A stretch of DNA of 64,000 nt from Hirudo medicinalis (lineage: Eukaryota; Annelida; Clitellata; Hirudinida; Hirudinidae). A model generated the notes under the pieces. That model made no database searches. It saw nothing but the letters and a program-made list of their open reading frames with translations, and was not told where the DNA came from. Positions 36,067 to 49,445 of this stretch are shown here, in pieces. Every line of letters begins with the position of its first letter. Position 1 is the stretch's first letter. The stretch covers positions 66,469 through 130,468 of the forward strand of contig MPNW01000203.1 in NCBI GenBank assembly GCA_011800805.1. Reading direction: 5' to 3'. Position numbers and translations under genes: made by a program.

Positions 36067-36659
36067 CAGCTCAAACCTCGGATGCTTACCAGCAAATGGT
36101 TATTCTTGGATAAATAGAGCTCAGAATTTAAACTTTTTTTTAGAGTGATTTGATCTCTGTTAATCGAATATACAATCCGTTCGAAAAGGCATATGCTTTA
36201 TCCAAAGATTCAAGCATGAGAAACTCCCAAACGCATTAGATTGTTGAAGCGAAGTCGGCTAATTCTACTAGAATCATCGGGAGGTCTGGCAAATGCCTAC
36301 CTCTCACCCTCTTAGAAAAAACTTGAATGGCGTTCCATCTTGAAATAGTTTAGCGTTGGCCTCCAACTTGATTTAAGCAGGCGAATTTTGACAATACGAC
36401 CGCAGACGCGAAAATCTATTTGAGATGAAAACTGCTTACAAGAATAATAAACACTGAATAATAGAATAATTTGAAACTCAAATGACTGTAGGCGAGCGCC
36501 AAGATTCAAGTTTGAAAACATCTTATTCGAGCTAAACTAGAAATGACTGCTCACAAGTTTGTCATACGAGCATCCAAGAACAGATGGCTACCAAGAACTG
36601 CAGGAACTCCATTTCGCTAGCTGCCCTAATATTATATATCAAACTTAATTTGTAACCGT

Positions 36660-38522
36660 TCAGACCTCAATCTTCTCAGACGATAGACTCAAAAGCTGAA
36701 AAAATAAAGGCTTAGTTAAGAATAAAACCTTCACTGCGAATAACTGGTTAATTAAGAGCTTTTGAACGCACTTCCCGCTTGACCAAAGGAGGTGGTTTAA
36801 TTCTCCTCATGAACAAATCCGTCCAATTTATCCCCTGCAAACGATTTGTAATTTATAACAAGATTTATTGTTATATAGAAAATCCACCCTACCCAGAAGA
36901 ATCGTTCCTTCTTTATACTTTTCAAAGAAGATGATGGAGAAGATGAAGCTGTCTGCATAGCGTGATTTACATTGCATTACATGTCATTATTAAAGCAACT
37001 AACTTAATAAAACTTTTAAAAATATTATGGGGGAAAGTCCACTTTCAAAATAATGTTAATCAAATGATTCCGAGTAAAGTCATCTCACTAATTATTATAG
37101 ATTGTCATAATCACTGCATTCTCCTTACGAATGCTAACTACATTTGGAGACACAATAAAATGATTAAAGATTAAGAATTCCAATCTATAGGATCAAGTTG
37201 TTGTACTTCTATCAACTCTGTTTCAAGGTGGATTATTGTTTAGAGGATGTTAGAATAATGGTTCATGACAACTTTATGCAATATCGAAAAATAAAAAGTA
37301 ATGATAACTTTCCTGGGTAAGCAGTTTTAAAGTGTCATCATCCAACATTGTGGCATGGGGCTTCCAGCCACAGATAAACTGATTCTAACAAAAAAATGCC
37401 AGGATTTAAAACTGAATTGTACATGTCACAAACATAGAGAATCTTGAGACAATTAAAATGTTTTGTTGTAAACCTTTTCCCCCTTTAAGTGCATGTATTT
37501 CCAGCATAAATAATTAAATTAATAAATAAATAATATTCCCTTTAACGAGTCAATCTCTCACTTGTAATGTTAGCATCTGAAAAATGCATTGTCCGAAGTC
37601 TTTAATATCAGTTCCATAGCTAATGGAATTACCATCTTTTACTTCTTCACTAGATCCAAAATCTATGAGGACCGCATAACCAGACTTATCCAGAACGATA
37701 TTACCGAGATGCAAATCACTTTAAAAGGAATATTAATTTTATCCTGACATAAAACGTTGTTGGATGTCTTGTTTAATGTAATCCTTATTCTTTAATAAAT
37801 AAAATAAGTCACTACTTAGCACGGACCCATGAGTTGCCCCAATAATTAAATGAAGATGTTCCAGAGCAGAGAGTAGGCAAGAAGAATAAAACCTCGCAAG
37901 AATTTTGTCAAATGCACCTGCTTCAGAAAGCCAAACTTTAAGTGAAGGACCCTTCAAGTGCTCTAGCACCATGTAGGTCTGATCCTGAAAAATTTTTAAA
38001 TATAAAATTTATGCTGTTATTATATACTACAACAACCCATCCCGATGTGAAAATATGGCTAATTATATGATTCAATTAACTAAGTTATTAATCATTCAGA
38101 CAAAGCAACCTCACTCCCACATGTAGGAAATGATTGAACAAACTTTTAAATCCATAACTCCGAACCATCTAACGAGTAGAGAATGAGGTTTAGCCCGAAT
38201 TCTTCTTAGAGTCCTCAACTCGCGATCCACCCTTCCCAAATAATCGCGTTTCTTAGCGAGTTTCAGTATTTTCAATCTGCCTGTTCGAAGTTCTAAGACT
38301 TCAAGAATCTGCAAAAGACATTTGGTAGAGCTAACCCTCAGAGGCGTAGCTAGGGATCTCGGCGAGAAACCGATCATTTGGTGCTACCCAATCGTAGGAC
38401 TGAAAGTGGAGCAAATCGAAATCTGAAAGCTCTAAATGGCCAGCTGAAGCTAAGCCATAAACTATTATGAATGCTAATAAGAATCCTAGCTTGTATTTTG
38501 TTTGAAAATTTAAACTGGTCAT
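36660..38522 (-). CDS. Small secretory-pathway protein kinase with AGC-like C-tail, 295 aa in 8 exons
   Basis: Exons (minus): 38336-38522, 38144-38298, 37827-37984, 37562-37718, 37309-37384, 36893-36948, 36772-36834, 36660-36695; all phases agree. Residues 1-27 are a signal peptide (KLGFLLAFIIVYGLASA). Kinase signatures: a candidate ATP lysine in LKILKLAKKRDY and helix-C-like VDRELRTLRRIRA; hinge TYMVLEHLKGPSL; catalytic loop HGDLHLGNIVLD; DFG in VLIDFGSS; then FFWGINWTDLFMRRIKPPPL, like the HPFF..I.W..L....i.PPf start of an AGC C-tail. A glycine loop is not evident, and only about ten residues separate DFG from the next lobe, so the activation segment is unusually short. The HGDLHxGN form is more typical of small-molecule kinases than of HRDLKPEN protein kinases. 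I cannot name the family. The last exon is the least sure: without it the frame reads on six codons to another stop. Confidence 0.65.
37332..37462. repeat. 131-bp direct duplication, copy B (contains kinase exon 5)
   Basis: Same as 35936-36066 with one mismatch; contains the 3' half of the kinase intron 4 and most of exon 5. Confidence 0.95.
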
Positions 38523-39734
38523 AAATCATCTATTGAAATTGTATAACATTATTAGTTTGGTATCCAATTTTGGCGTCCACTGGCACGGCGCCGGTTCACC
38601 CCCCAGCTACACCAATGGGTATCCTTTCGGTAAATTAAGCAAATTATTAAAAGTTACGATCATAATCCCAAACTACCACGACTCAAATCATTATATGTCA
38701 CAAAGGCGAACAAAGTACTCGACCATACGAAATTCGCTTGAGATCTAAAAGAGACGCGACACAACTGGCTAGAAGTTTCAAAACGCTTAGGATGTGATTT
38801 TTTTTTAGTAGAGAGTTATTTCAATATAAATATTATTGAATATATAAATTATCATAAAAATAGAATTTGTACTTCTTTCTACCTAGAACACCTTAAGGCC
38901 TAGTCAATGGTTAAACTTGAAATGCAAGATATTAAATGGAAAACTTTATAAAAAAAAATGAAAAAAGACATGTAAGAACCTCTCCATCAAAGTTATTCAA
39001 AATTTTGAAATCCCGTTCAAATACTTCCATTTGAGCATCGGTTGCAACGTTGTCAGGACAACTTACTAGATGAGACGTCTTAATAGACCAAAGACTGGAG
39101 AACCACCATCAAAATTTTATGTCCTTAGATGTCACACACAATAGAACAATAGAACACACGCTGATTCAGCGCCGGATTTATCCAGGTAGATGCCCCGTTG
39201 CAGTGTGACGGTGGAGGCCTCTTCGCCATAGTGGGCGACAGGCCCACCCACTTGACAAGCCAAAAAAAAAAGCTTTCTTTGGCTAGTGGAGACCCTTGGG
39301 CAGTGGCCCATCCCGACTAAGCATCGGATCTCAGAAGGCGTGCATAACCTAAAACGTATGGTGTTTAATCCTTTATCCTTTTCCCATTTAATGCCAAACT
39401 ATATCATCGTCTCAAACATCAATGAGATAGTAGTTAAATTAATGAAGATAGCCCCCAAAGAAACTGCCTTACTTTTGCTGAATTGACATTTTTCCTTCAA
39501 GAAACAACCCCATAACAGTTAATACAATATATCATGCTACATAACACGAGTCATCACAGCTCAGGCAATATTAACAAGCTTTTCTACTATTATAATTCAG
39601 CATCTGGAATTAGGATCCAAATGTTTTATTTATAAAAACGTATATTTATTCAATCAAAAAATATACAAAAACGCCTTAAAATAAACCTAATATAAATATA
39701 GAACAGCATAGCTAAAGTCATCCAGAGTTCTCAT
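38523..39734. other. Spacer between kinase and ZFR, with a hAT-like fragment
   Basis: No gene seen. Around 39165-39310 a GC-richer segment beginning GCGCCGGATTTATCCAGG and containing GGAGGCCTCTTCGCC resembles the ends of non-autonomous hAT elements; its boundaries are unclear. Confidence 0.45.
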
Positions 39735-42700
39735 TCACCAGTCTTCAGCCCGTGGTCTCTTCACGCCCATCAGAGGTGGAGGTGGGAGCTTAGCGATTCC
39801 GAGAACCTTATGAATCTAAAGAAAAAAAAATCTCATAAGTCCAGAGCTGAATTATCAAAAACCACATTACAGCTATTATAATAATATTAAATAATGCTAA
39901 TAATACAAACAAAAGCAATTCAAGCATACCTTCCCAAGGGCCATCAGTCTGAGAGCATGCTGAGAGCTGTTTGTTATATCTTCCCTTTCCTGTGGACACA
40001 TGTGTGCAACTGAATCGACTGGAATGCTGACATCCTCACATATGTCCTTCAATCCCCAACCGTCCTGGAGGAAAATTCCAGACGAGACCACCTCGAAGAT
40101 CCTGCGCATCCCCAGAGCAGGTGACGTTGGACTGTTCATGCACCTTTCTACTAATAATTCCAAGGCCTGCAGTGGAAGAAATAGACAGCTTAGTTTTTAT
40201 GCACATTTTATTTTTTCTAGAGAAAAGTCCACACATTCTAACCCATTGACCAAGGGGTGTCCAAGTTGGAATCCTCCTGCAGAAGTCCATCAATATCCTC
40301 ACAACAATTGAACAGGCAGGACTCGACATAGAATTTATCTGAAAAGAACAAATGTCATTTGAGTCATTTCGATGCTAATTAAATTGACTGGGTGAAGACG
40401 TTGCCAGAGTTCAACAGTAAATTATAGCATTGAGGTCAAAAGTAAATCATCTACAGGGCACCCATTTTCAGGGCAAACCAATGATTGCAACTTCCAGTTC
40501 ACCTCAGTTTACCTAATCACAGCAGATAAATTTCCCACCTGAAACCACTTGGTCCTCATCAATTCCCCAAGAGCCCACTCAGTAATGACATCATCAACAT
40601 ATTCATCCTTAGAACTTGAATTTAAAATTTCTTCCTTCACTTCCAGATCTTGGGAATTTGTTTTCTGAGTTTCCGAGGAATGTTCCATGCTGGGGGCGCA
40701 TTCATCCATTCTGGAAAATAATTTTTCTTTCTGTTTGGCATCTGCAAAATTCATGGTGCACTTATAAATCCTCATTGAGCTCACAAAATGAATATTTACA
40801 AAGTATGGTAATAATATTAAAATATCAGCAATAGACAGATTATCCTTTCTTATGCTCAAACATAAATAATCCTCTCAAATGATAAATCTGCAATTTCTAA
40901 AACTTACATTCAGATGAAGAAGCCACAAATATTAGGCAGGTAATGTTATAAGAAGAAAAGGATTTGGTTTCAGCATCAGGAGCGATGTTGTCGTCCTCAT
41001 CTGCGACCACTTTTAAATGACTCACATCTGGGCTCAGTTCAACCTTGAATGACCTTTCAGAAAATGTCTGAGAAAAAAAGGCAAAAACACATTTGAAAGC
41101 ATTCGTTGGATTCTTTTATTAATGAATTCATTATATACATACAAACATACACAAGTATTCCAATTAGCTATTCACAGAGCTAATCATCTGATCGTCTCAT
41201 CTATCACCATTAATTCAATAACTTTTCACTTTTAGTATTTGTTGTAACATAAAGTAAGGATACAACAGTATTTATAATTAACTATCTCATATTTGCTTCA
41301 CATAAAGAACCTACTAAGAAAATATCCAAGTCAAAAGTAACCAAAAGCATCAGAACCAAGAACACAAAAGCAACTGCTGTTTGACTGCCAAATGCAAACT
41401 CTACATAAAAATCACTTAAGTCCAGCACAACTTCAGTTTCAATGCGATCCCACAGCAAATGAAAATCAAGTTAAAACTCCAACCTTTATTTGTTCGGGCA
41501 TTTCTTCTGCGACAATCTGCAGGAGCTTCTTGGTCGGCTTTTCCGAAGTGAGAATGACGAGCTCGAGTCTCAGGAGGTCCCTTATAAGGAGTCCTTTGGC
41601 CAGAAGACCAACCCTCATGACACCCTTCAATATCCGAGCATTTGCTCTGCAATTAGTGAAAACCATGTTATGCAAATAACCAATTAACGTGGAGATGACG
41701 TAATTGTTCTAATGTCGTCGAGTTCCGAATCATTGACCAACCTCTCCGCCAACTTGTCCGACACCAACTTGAGTGACCTCTCACAGGTTGAGACAAACTC
41801 TTGCACAGCATTCAACTGGCAATAAGAGTAACACAACATGAATAATCAAAAAAATTATCCATAGTCTTCATGTCACCCAGTCATTTATTGTCTGTGACCC
41901 ATCATTAAATCACAATTATGCTCCATCCACTTTAGGGACATCATTCCAGCTTTTCCCAGGGAAGTCTGTGGAGTCCATTGCCCCCCATAAATATCATCCC
42001 TAATCATAACTCATCCCTTCCCATTGACGAAAAACAAATAGATTACCTCATCCTCGGTGGGATAAATCTCGCTGTGCCTGGCCATGATATGCTGGTTGTC
42101 TCTGGATGAACTTGTGGTCACGTGTGGCTGTCCACCCAATCTGCCAACACCTGCTCCACAAGCTTCGGGGTGCAGCGAAAGGTCGGGGTTTTGAGTCTTC
42201 ATCAGCTGCCATTCCAGCAGGTCCTTCTCATAGCGGAGAGATTCAGCCTGCTGTCTATTGAATAAAAATAAATATAAAATTTATTTATAAACAAAGTACA
42301 AAAGTAAATTTGAAAAAATTCAGACTATCTAGAGGTCACAAATTGACCTTTTAATATATTAACCGATTACTAATAGTTAAATATTTGAATGATTCCAATG
42401 TTATTCTCAGTATTTAAGGGACTTTCAAATGAAAGAATTGCTCAGAACTACAAAAAAAAGCTTTAAAACAAAGCAAACCTGAAGTTATCAGAAGAATCCT
42501 TTCGTTTATTCCTCCATTGGTTCTTCAGCCGATCATTGTAGGATGACTGAGTGTCAACTTTGAGAGACGGATCGACTTTTTTCTGCACAAAATCATTTTA
42601 ATTTAGAATAATTCATATTAATATTAATTCATAATATTTCATTTATTTGAAATTAATTATTAGCAATTGCGTATCACACTATTTTCAAAATCTTTTAAAC

Positions 42701-43268
42701 AGATAAACGAAATCATCCCAGGTAGCAATAACAATTATTACTGGCTCAAAATTAACTTTAAGAAGTCCAAACAAATTGTGACAATTGGCTCCTCAAACCT
42801 TAAACTGAAGTCGATGTCTCCTCCCTTTCGAGTGCATCATCTTGGCTAGAGGATCGGAGAAAGAGCAGTCGCAGAGTTTGCAGTAAAACATCGGAGCCGT
42901 ATTTGTCTCGTTCATCGTCTCGGTTATGTACTCAAGACCTTCGTGTTTGAGGAAAAAAATGTCTTTTATAAACAGCCATGTAAACCAGCTCATTTGATAC
43001 TTTTGTAAATTTGAGCTACATACAAATACAATATTTAATTTCTTAAAAATATAATATAATATACAAAATAATTAAGCATCAGTTAATGATAAGGTCATAT
43101 TGATGAAATCACTTTCACCAGATTCATGAATGAAGCTTAAAATAATGTTTATGTAGTATCTTAAAAGTTATGCTGCCAATTTGTAAGGACATTGGCACAA
43201 GTGGGATTGAGAATGTCATTTTGAGTTATTTTGCTGAGTCAAATAACGAAGTTAGCATGCTAAGTCAC

Positions 43269-43310
<42 letters not shown>

Positions 43311-46300
43311 GTATATAAATGAATTTGTTGTGAGAATTGAAAATAATTGGAATGAATGCATAGCAACATTAACATGATCAACACATGGGCAACGTAACCA
43401 GCTGCTTACCAATTGGTCCAACGGAAGGATCGTCACTGCCCTTATCTGTCAAAATGAAATAAACATGGCACGATGTTTAATGCCCTCCAGAACATGATTA
43501 TTTGGTGCGTTCAACTGACCTTCATCGATTGAATCTGAAACATCCACTGACCCAGGATTACAAACATTTCCACCATCTTTGTTTGCAGTGGAGACAGGAG
43601 TTGTGTTTGTTTGATAACTTGTCTGACTTGCTCCTTGAGGTTGATATGGAGCATTATTAATTATGATTGTGTTGTTAACATGGAATTAATGACTAATAAT
43701 AATCAGGGACGCTTTGTCCTTAGCAACTGTGGGACAAGATGGGTCTTGAAGAAATCTAGATTTCGGTTATTGCAAGGCTGACAAGATGATTTGCTTGCAA
43801 GACGTTGTGAAGGAGGATGGCTTTGATGGCAGCTGACCTTGAATTGAGCGATCCAATCTTGAGTTGCAAGGCAGCAATTTTAGGGCGCTCATGCCTCGTA
43901 CTAAGCGAGTGTGTGAATGTAGTCATAGATGGTTTTGTGTGAGGAATAACTGCGGATTAGATAGATGCCACATTTTGAATTCGAAAAGAAATTTTCTTAG
44001 AAATCTTCCAATTTGGATATTTTCAGAAACCGGGCAATTGAGTGAAGAAACTCCAAACCGCAGACAAAAATGGTGATAATGAGATGTTCAGTAGTCCAAA
44101 AATTGTTTTGATCAGAGTTTCAGGAGAGTTTAGGATTGTTTAAAGTCTTTAAATCCAGTAGATAAGTCCAGGTTAAATGATTAAACCAGTCAGGAATAAG
44201 CAGTAGCAACAGGAGGTATTTAGGAAACATGTTATGTAAGCATAGACACAGCCAGCAAAGTAGACAATTAATTGGTCAGTGCCTAAAAACTCACCGACAA
44301 AATTAATTTTCTGTACGGGAGTTGTGTCAACCTTGACCATCTTTGCTGACTTTGGTTGGGCTGAAATATCTGGAACTGCATCTGGCACATACTTTCCCAT
44401 CTTCATTTGCACTTTCATCACCTGCAATATTCAAGGTACATTCAAGGATGAATAAGCTGCAAAAGTTTATCGTGAGAATTTTATGTATCTAGTTGATGCA
44501 GAAATGAGTTCATGGATCATTTCCGAGTTTAAGTTAATCACTGATTATAATTAGTTGTTTCATTCAACCGATGACATGGATGAATTGAAATGTTCTGAGG
44601 GAAAGCATGATCTGAGGAGCCCTGTTCAACAAGTCGAAACCAGATGAAACACAATTCATCTGAGCACTATATGATTCTTGAATCTCAAAGACAAAATCCC
44701 TGCCATTCTATGTAAATATAATAGATTGGATTTGCTTAATGAAAGAGAAAGAATAAAAGTACTAGAAGATCTAGTAAAAATATTGAAGCCATTTTTGAAG
44801 GCAACCGGCAATATATCTCGAGGCCAGTATGCCAATTCCAGCACTGTGGTTCCTACCTCTAATTTATTATTTATCAATTCACAGTATGACTTGTGCCACT
44901 GTCATTACAATGTCATGTCAATTAGCTGGAAAAATGAAGAGAAAACCCCCAAAAGATGAATATTACCACTGTCTTCAAGCTTTCAACAACAAAAAACAAT
45001 ACAAGTAGTTGCAGAGACAAAGAATTGATGACAAGCAGGTGTTAGGTCATATTTTCTGTGCAAAGATTTCAATGACAACTACACCAGGGACTTCGAGCAT
45101 CTAAAAAGCATACCACCATCACAATAAAGTTGTAAGAGCACTTGTGAAGGTTAGTAATTAATTTTCATATATTATTTTTCAAATATTTACAGTGATAATA
45201 GTCACACGTGCAATAATAAGGTTCGGTATGAAGGACATGTGATTCATTATTAAGATAATTATACTTGGATTCATAAAGTATTAAGAGGATTAAAAGTTCA
45301 CAACATTTCAAACTACTTAGACTTGGACACACACTTAAACTTAAACTTTTTGGTAGGCAATGCAGGTTTTGCTTGACAGCTTCACTCCAATTATGTTGAT
45401 GCAAGCAGGCAGCCAACTTTACCAAAGTGTTTCAGCTAAAGATCTCCAAAGTGAATGGAAAATAACATGAATATTAGAGAAGTCTTTAGCCTTTTAAGGA
45501 AAACAAACCACGGGCTCTCATTTAACACACCCTCCAATGACAAAAGACTACCTGTACAGCAAACAAAGGTTCATGAATAGAATCAGAAAGAGTTTTTTTG
45601 GAGACCAAGGCTAAGATGCAGTTTGGCCAAATGGGCTGCTTTATGGCATTTACATTTTCATTTATTTATCAGATTGTTTAAGTGCGCAGCTATCCCAATG
45701 GGATATCAGCAGTATAACACTCTAAAACATACAATCAGTCACTATCACAGCCAGAGTAGTAATAAAAATAGTAATAAATAAATAAAACAAGTAAAAAATA
45801 TAGGTAAAATAAAACAAAATAAAAATAAATCAATAAGCCAAATAAGTAGGCTTTTAGTTTAGATATGAATTGTACGCTCGGGAAGGATTTCTTTCTGTCT
45901 GGAATGCATTTACCCCCTCACAAGAGCTCATCCATCTCTAGAACTCTTCAAATGTCACCTGAAGACCCATCTCTTCATGACACCAACACTAAGCCAATGA
46001 AGACACAAGGCGGCTCCGACGCTATGCAAGTGGTGCATTACTAATTAACTACTATTATTATTAGATAAATCAGATAATTTGCAGGAATAACTATAACTCA
46101 CTTAATGGAGAATCATAATTTCGTTTTTAGTACAAAATATTCATTATTATCAGCTTTCTTGGCAGATGTCACAGTGGCTAACAGAGATACTTGGGAATGA
46201 ATAGATCCACCAATTCTAAAGAACTCAGCTCATCCAATAAAAAATCTACTTTGTATACAGAAATAAACTTGTTTGGAGTTTCCTCCATCCTTCAACATAT

Positions 46301-48092
46301 TAATATCATCACCTCTCTATTATAATGGATTCCACATTGAGAATACCCAAGGAAAAATTATTTAAAAAGTATGACCAGCTACAGACCTTTTGATGTTTGG
46401 CTCCCTTAATGTGAGCATCATAGGCATCAGATGAGGAGCAGCTGACCTCACATAGCCTACAATACATGTGACCTTTTGACCCTGCCAGAACCATGGCTGC
46501 TGAGGCTCCAAGTGCCTCCTTTTTCTTATGTGCCTTTCCAACAAGATGAGCTTTGTACGCCTGGAAATTAATAGTAATAACAATAATAATAGTAGCAAAA
46601 ATAATAGAAACTATTATTTTTTAGATAATATAACATAGCAACCAAATCAAAAACAGAAATAATAACCAATTATAATCAAGGAATAATATTTATGATAATG
46701 ATTGTCTAGTAGTGAAATGAAGTAGTGAAACTACTTTATGAAAACTTTTAATAACACAAAGAAATGCAAGGAAAGTTTTTTAAGAAAGTGGAATGAAGCA
46801 GACCATTATTGCTACTGCTTAATAGATGGATGTGTAGACAAAACTTTGCTTTGATTGCTTTATGAAAAAGTTGATGTGAACAATGATTCATTACTTTTAC
46901 ATTGAGCAAAAAAAAATGAAAATTTAGATCTCAAGATGAATAAATATGTTCTTTGATCTCATTTAATTTAATTCATTATGAAAACTCTCTTCATATAACA
47001 TTCACTGACCTGTTCTCCAGCACAAGTGCACTTGCAAAGTTCACAATATTTCCACTGCTGGGGATCAATGACTGGCCCTCTGCCACTCCGAAAGCGATCT
47101 TTATTGGATCCTCCCCAAAATTTCCTTTGTGCTAACTGCTTCTCATCCAACAAGTTTTTAGCAGCATTATAAAATGCCATTTCCTGTGCTTTTATAAAGA
47201 AAAAATGTTATGATAAGATTGCATAAATAATATAAATATAATATAAGTGATATAAATAGAATCATCCTTACCTGAAGTTGCAGTTTGGGGTCCATTTGTA
47301 TTTGATGATGTGTTAGTCCTCATGGATACTTCTGATAAATTGGGTTGAGTTATTAAAAAAATTGTAAAGATTTGTGTGCATGACATATTGCCCATACAAA
47401 AAAAAAATCTATGCTATCCACAGAACGGTGGCATAATTTCAGATTGAGATTATAATTGATTCATTTGCAGAAAAACATGATAGACAAACTCTTTGCTTTT
47501 ATACAACCACATTAAGTTCCTAACAGTAAATGAAACTAACCACTTTTCCCTAACTGATTTTGTGTTGCATCCTTAAAACCAGATGACTGTCCTTGTGAGG
47601 GTCCTCCTATAGGAACATTTGGGACAACAGGACTCTATAAGCATGCATCACATTTAATCCAATGCTACAATTCCATTTGTATTTGCTAAATAAAACCCCG
47701 TTAGACGGTTGGTTTCACGTCAAGTAATTGCATTTCACCAGTAGGATCACGAATTTGACAGATTATCCGCGGTTAACACGTAACAAACCATACAAACCGT
47801 TACTATGGTCCCGTACGGTCCATATTGAGAAGTCGAATATTGTACGTTTGGATAAGCTACGGTTTGGGTCATCGAATATGCCGGAGGTGTGGGATAACAA
47901 CCCCTACAATCAGTTAATGCAAAATAAAAGGTACATCTTGCACCATTTTAACTCAGCTGAATTCATATTAATTTCAAATGACTGTATGAAATGCAATTAA
48001 ATGTCGTGTTACAATCGCAAGGCGATAAAAATAATTTACCCAAACTGATCCATAACACCCCCATAATTCCACCCGTAATAATTGTTCGCCAT
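39735..48092 (-). CDS. ZFR: Zinc finger RNA-binding protein (ZFR), complete, 800 aa in 19 coding exons
   Basis: ZFR binds double-stranded RNA and partners the NF90/NF45 class of DZF proteins in splicing and RNA metabolism. Exons (minus): 48040-48092, 47804-47903, 47541-47634, 47272-47331, 47010-47188, 46387-46560, 44295-44421, 43520-43633, 43410-43445, 42799-42938, 42479-42582, 42047-42254, 41742-41815, 41484-41646, 40908-41067, 40539-40741, 40243-40338, 39930-40166, 39735-39815; phases agree throughout. Three U1-like C2H2 fingers: [13 protein letters not shown] (split over two exons), [20 protein letters not shown] and [20 protein letters not shown]. The DZF domain runs from about residue 464 to 780 ([48 protein letters not shown]) and the C-terminus begins [13 protein letters not shown]. 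The linker motif KINFVGG is retained. It is shorter than vertebrate ZFR (~1070 aa): the N-terminal Ala/Gln/Tyr-rich region is reduced. ILF2/ILF3/SPNR are excluded by the triple fingers. Confidence 0.95.
43269..43310. repeat. (AAT)n microsatellite
   Basis: Fourteen perfect AAT units in a ZFR intron, between the exons at 43410 and 42938. Confidence 0.98.
44640..44965 (+). pseudogene. hAT transposase relic in ZFR intron
   Basis: A 90-codon frame contains [20 protein letters not shown] then [20 protein letters not shown], matching the LL..eW..l..l...L.PF..aT..lS...yptis.v.P block of hAT transposases. The rest of the enzyme is absent, and it lies antisense to the host gene. Confidence 0.7.
45640..46025 (+). 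pseudogene. LINE 3'-end relic in ZFR intron
   Basis: Around 45890-46000 two overlapping frames read SVWNAF and [19 protein letters not shown] followed by a stop. This is the typical C-terminus of Jockey/CR1/L2-like LINE reverse transcriptases (..WN.LP...r...s...Fk..LKthLF). An ATT-rich tail follows at 46046-46062. The upstream A-rich stretch from 45755 is low complexity. Confidence 0.55.
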
Positions 48093-49445
48093 CGCCAATA
48101 GCAAAGCAAGATGGCGCCGCAGATATGACAGCAGGCGTTGCTGGGAACAATCATTTATGCTTAATTTAAATTTTAAAAATTGTACATTTTGGGGGAAATA
48201 TTATTTGAACTTATTTTCAACTTACATCTAAAAATTAAATGTGTAATTCATATATACATATATTTTACTTATAATCTGTAGTCTATTCATTAAATATGAA
48301 ATTATTCGGCTTTCAACCGATGGTAAATGATATCCAATCACAAAACATCCAATGTCCCAATGCATCTTGCAACTGTATTCCGCCGCATCTCTCATTCGCC
48401 AATCAATGCAGCATGCTCCACTAGTGTTTCCTACTTATACTTTCATATCATTCTCTTAGCGTGAATAAAACACAATAAATAAATAAATATCCAAAGAGCT
48501 CTCAACCCACTTTAAACTTCTTAATATGCAATTCTAAAACCTCTATGACGACGCGAGACATTCGTTAGTTCCCCTGAAGCTTTGGCTTCAAACGCAAATA
48601 AAGACCCTCCAAAATGCTTTTCTTAATTAAGACAATTCATATTCCCAGAAATGTTCGTCTTGGTGAAACCTAGAACGGAAGCGTGGAACATTTCCAAAGG
48701 CTCTGCCAAAATGTTACAGCAATTATAATTACAAAGCAAATTATGCGCAACGCATTGAAAATAAGCCATTAGGATTTAAACATGTAAAAACTACCGCACA
48801 AATCCTAAACAGTGAGATATCATAAGCGCCACTCGGCTAAATATCACCAAACTGTTGTAATGTCAAATCACTTAAGCTTATCTACATTGCCAAACACATT
48901 CAAAAATTTGAACCTAATTTTTGGAGAGAAGCGTCATTGAATGAGTATAATGAATATTGCAAAGCTTTGAAACAAAACTCAAGCAACGTAATGAAAGTGA
49001 TCAAATAAATAATGAACAAACGAATCAACATCGACATCTAAGCCACTCGATCCCCTTTACGTCCTCGGGCACTCGTTCTACCCGCAAGCTAAATGGCAGC
49101 AGTTCAAGCTATTCAACAAAACATTGAGGATCGTCAAGAAGGGCAAAATGGAATAAGTAAAACAAGTACAGAAGAGACACTATTTTTGGCCTAGATTTTG
49201 TACAAATCAAACGTCCAGTACGCGCTTCAATGCTGCTCACAACAACATGGTATTGCAGCTGTATCTTCATTTCAAGAAGATATCAACAATAGCGACGACA
49301 ATATAGCTAACAGCTGGGATGGTGACTTGGATGAGAGTTTGAAGAGATGACAGCAAGAACAAAATACGATGGAATAATGACCCACGTCTGCACTCTTGGA
49401 AATGCATTTCTCGGTGGCCTCGTTTATATTGTCCAATTCACCTCT
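48093..49445. other. Spacer between ZFR and the acyl-CoA synthetase
   Basis: No complete gene. The ZFR promoter should lie at the left. On the plus strand at 49253-49350 a good acceptor (TATTGCAG) precedes a frame reading VSSFQEDINNSDDNIANSWD to a stop at about 49350, which could be an isolated terminal exon or a relic. A short ATG frame with QAIQQNIEDRQEGQNG lies at 49092. Confidence 0.4.
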
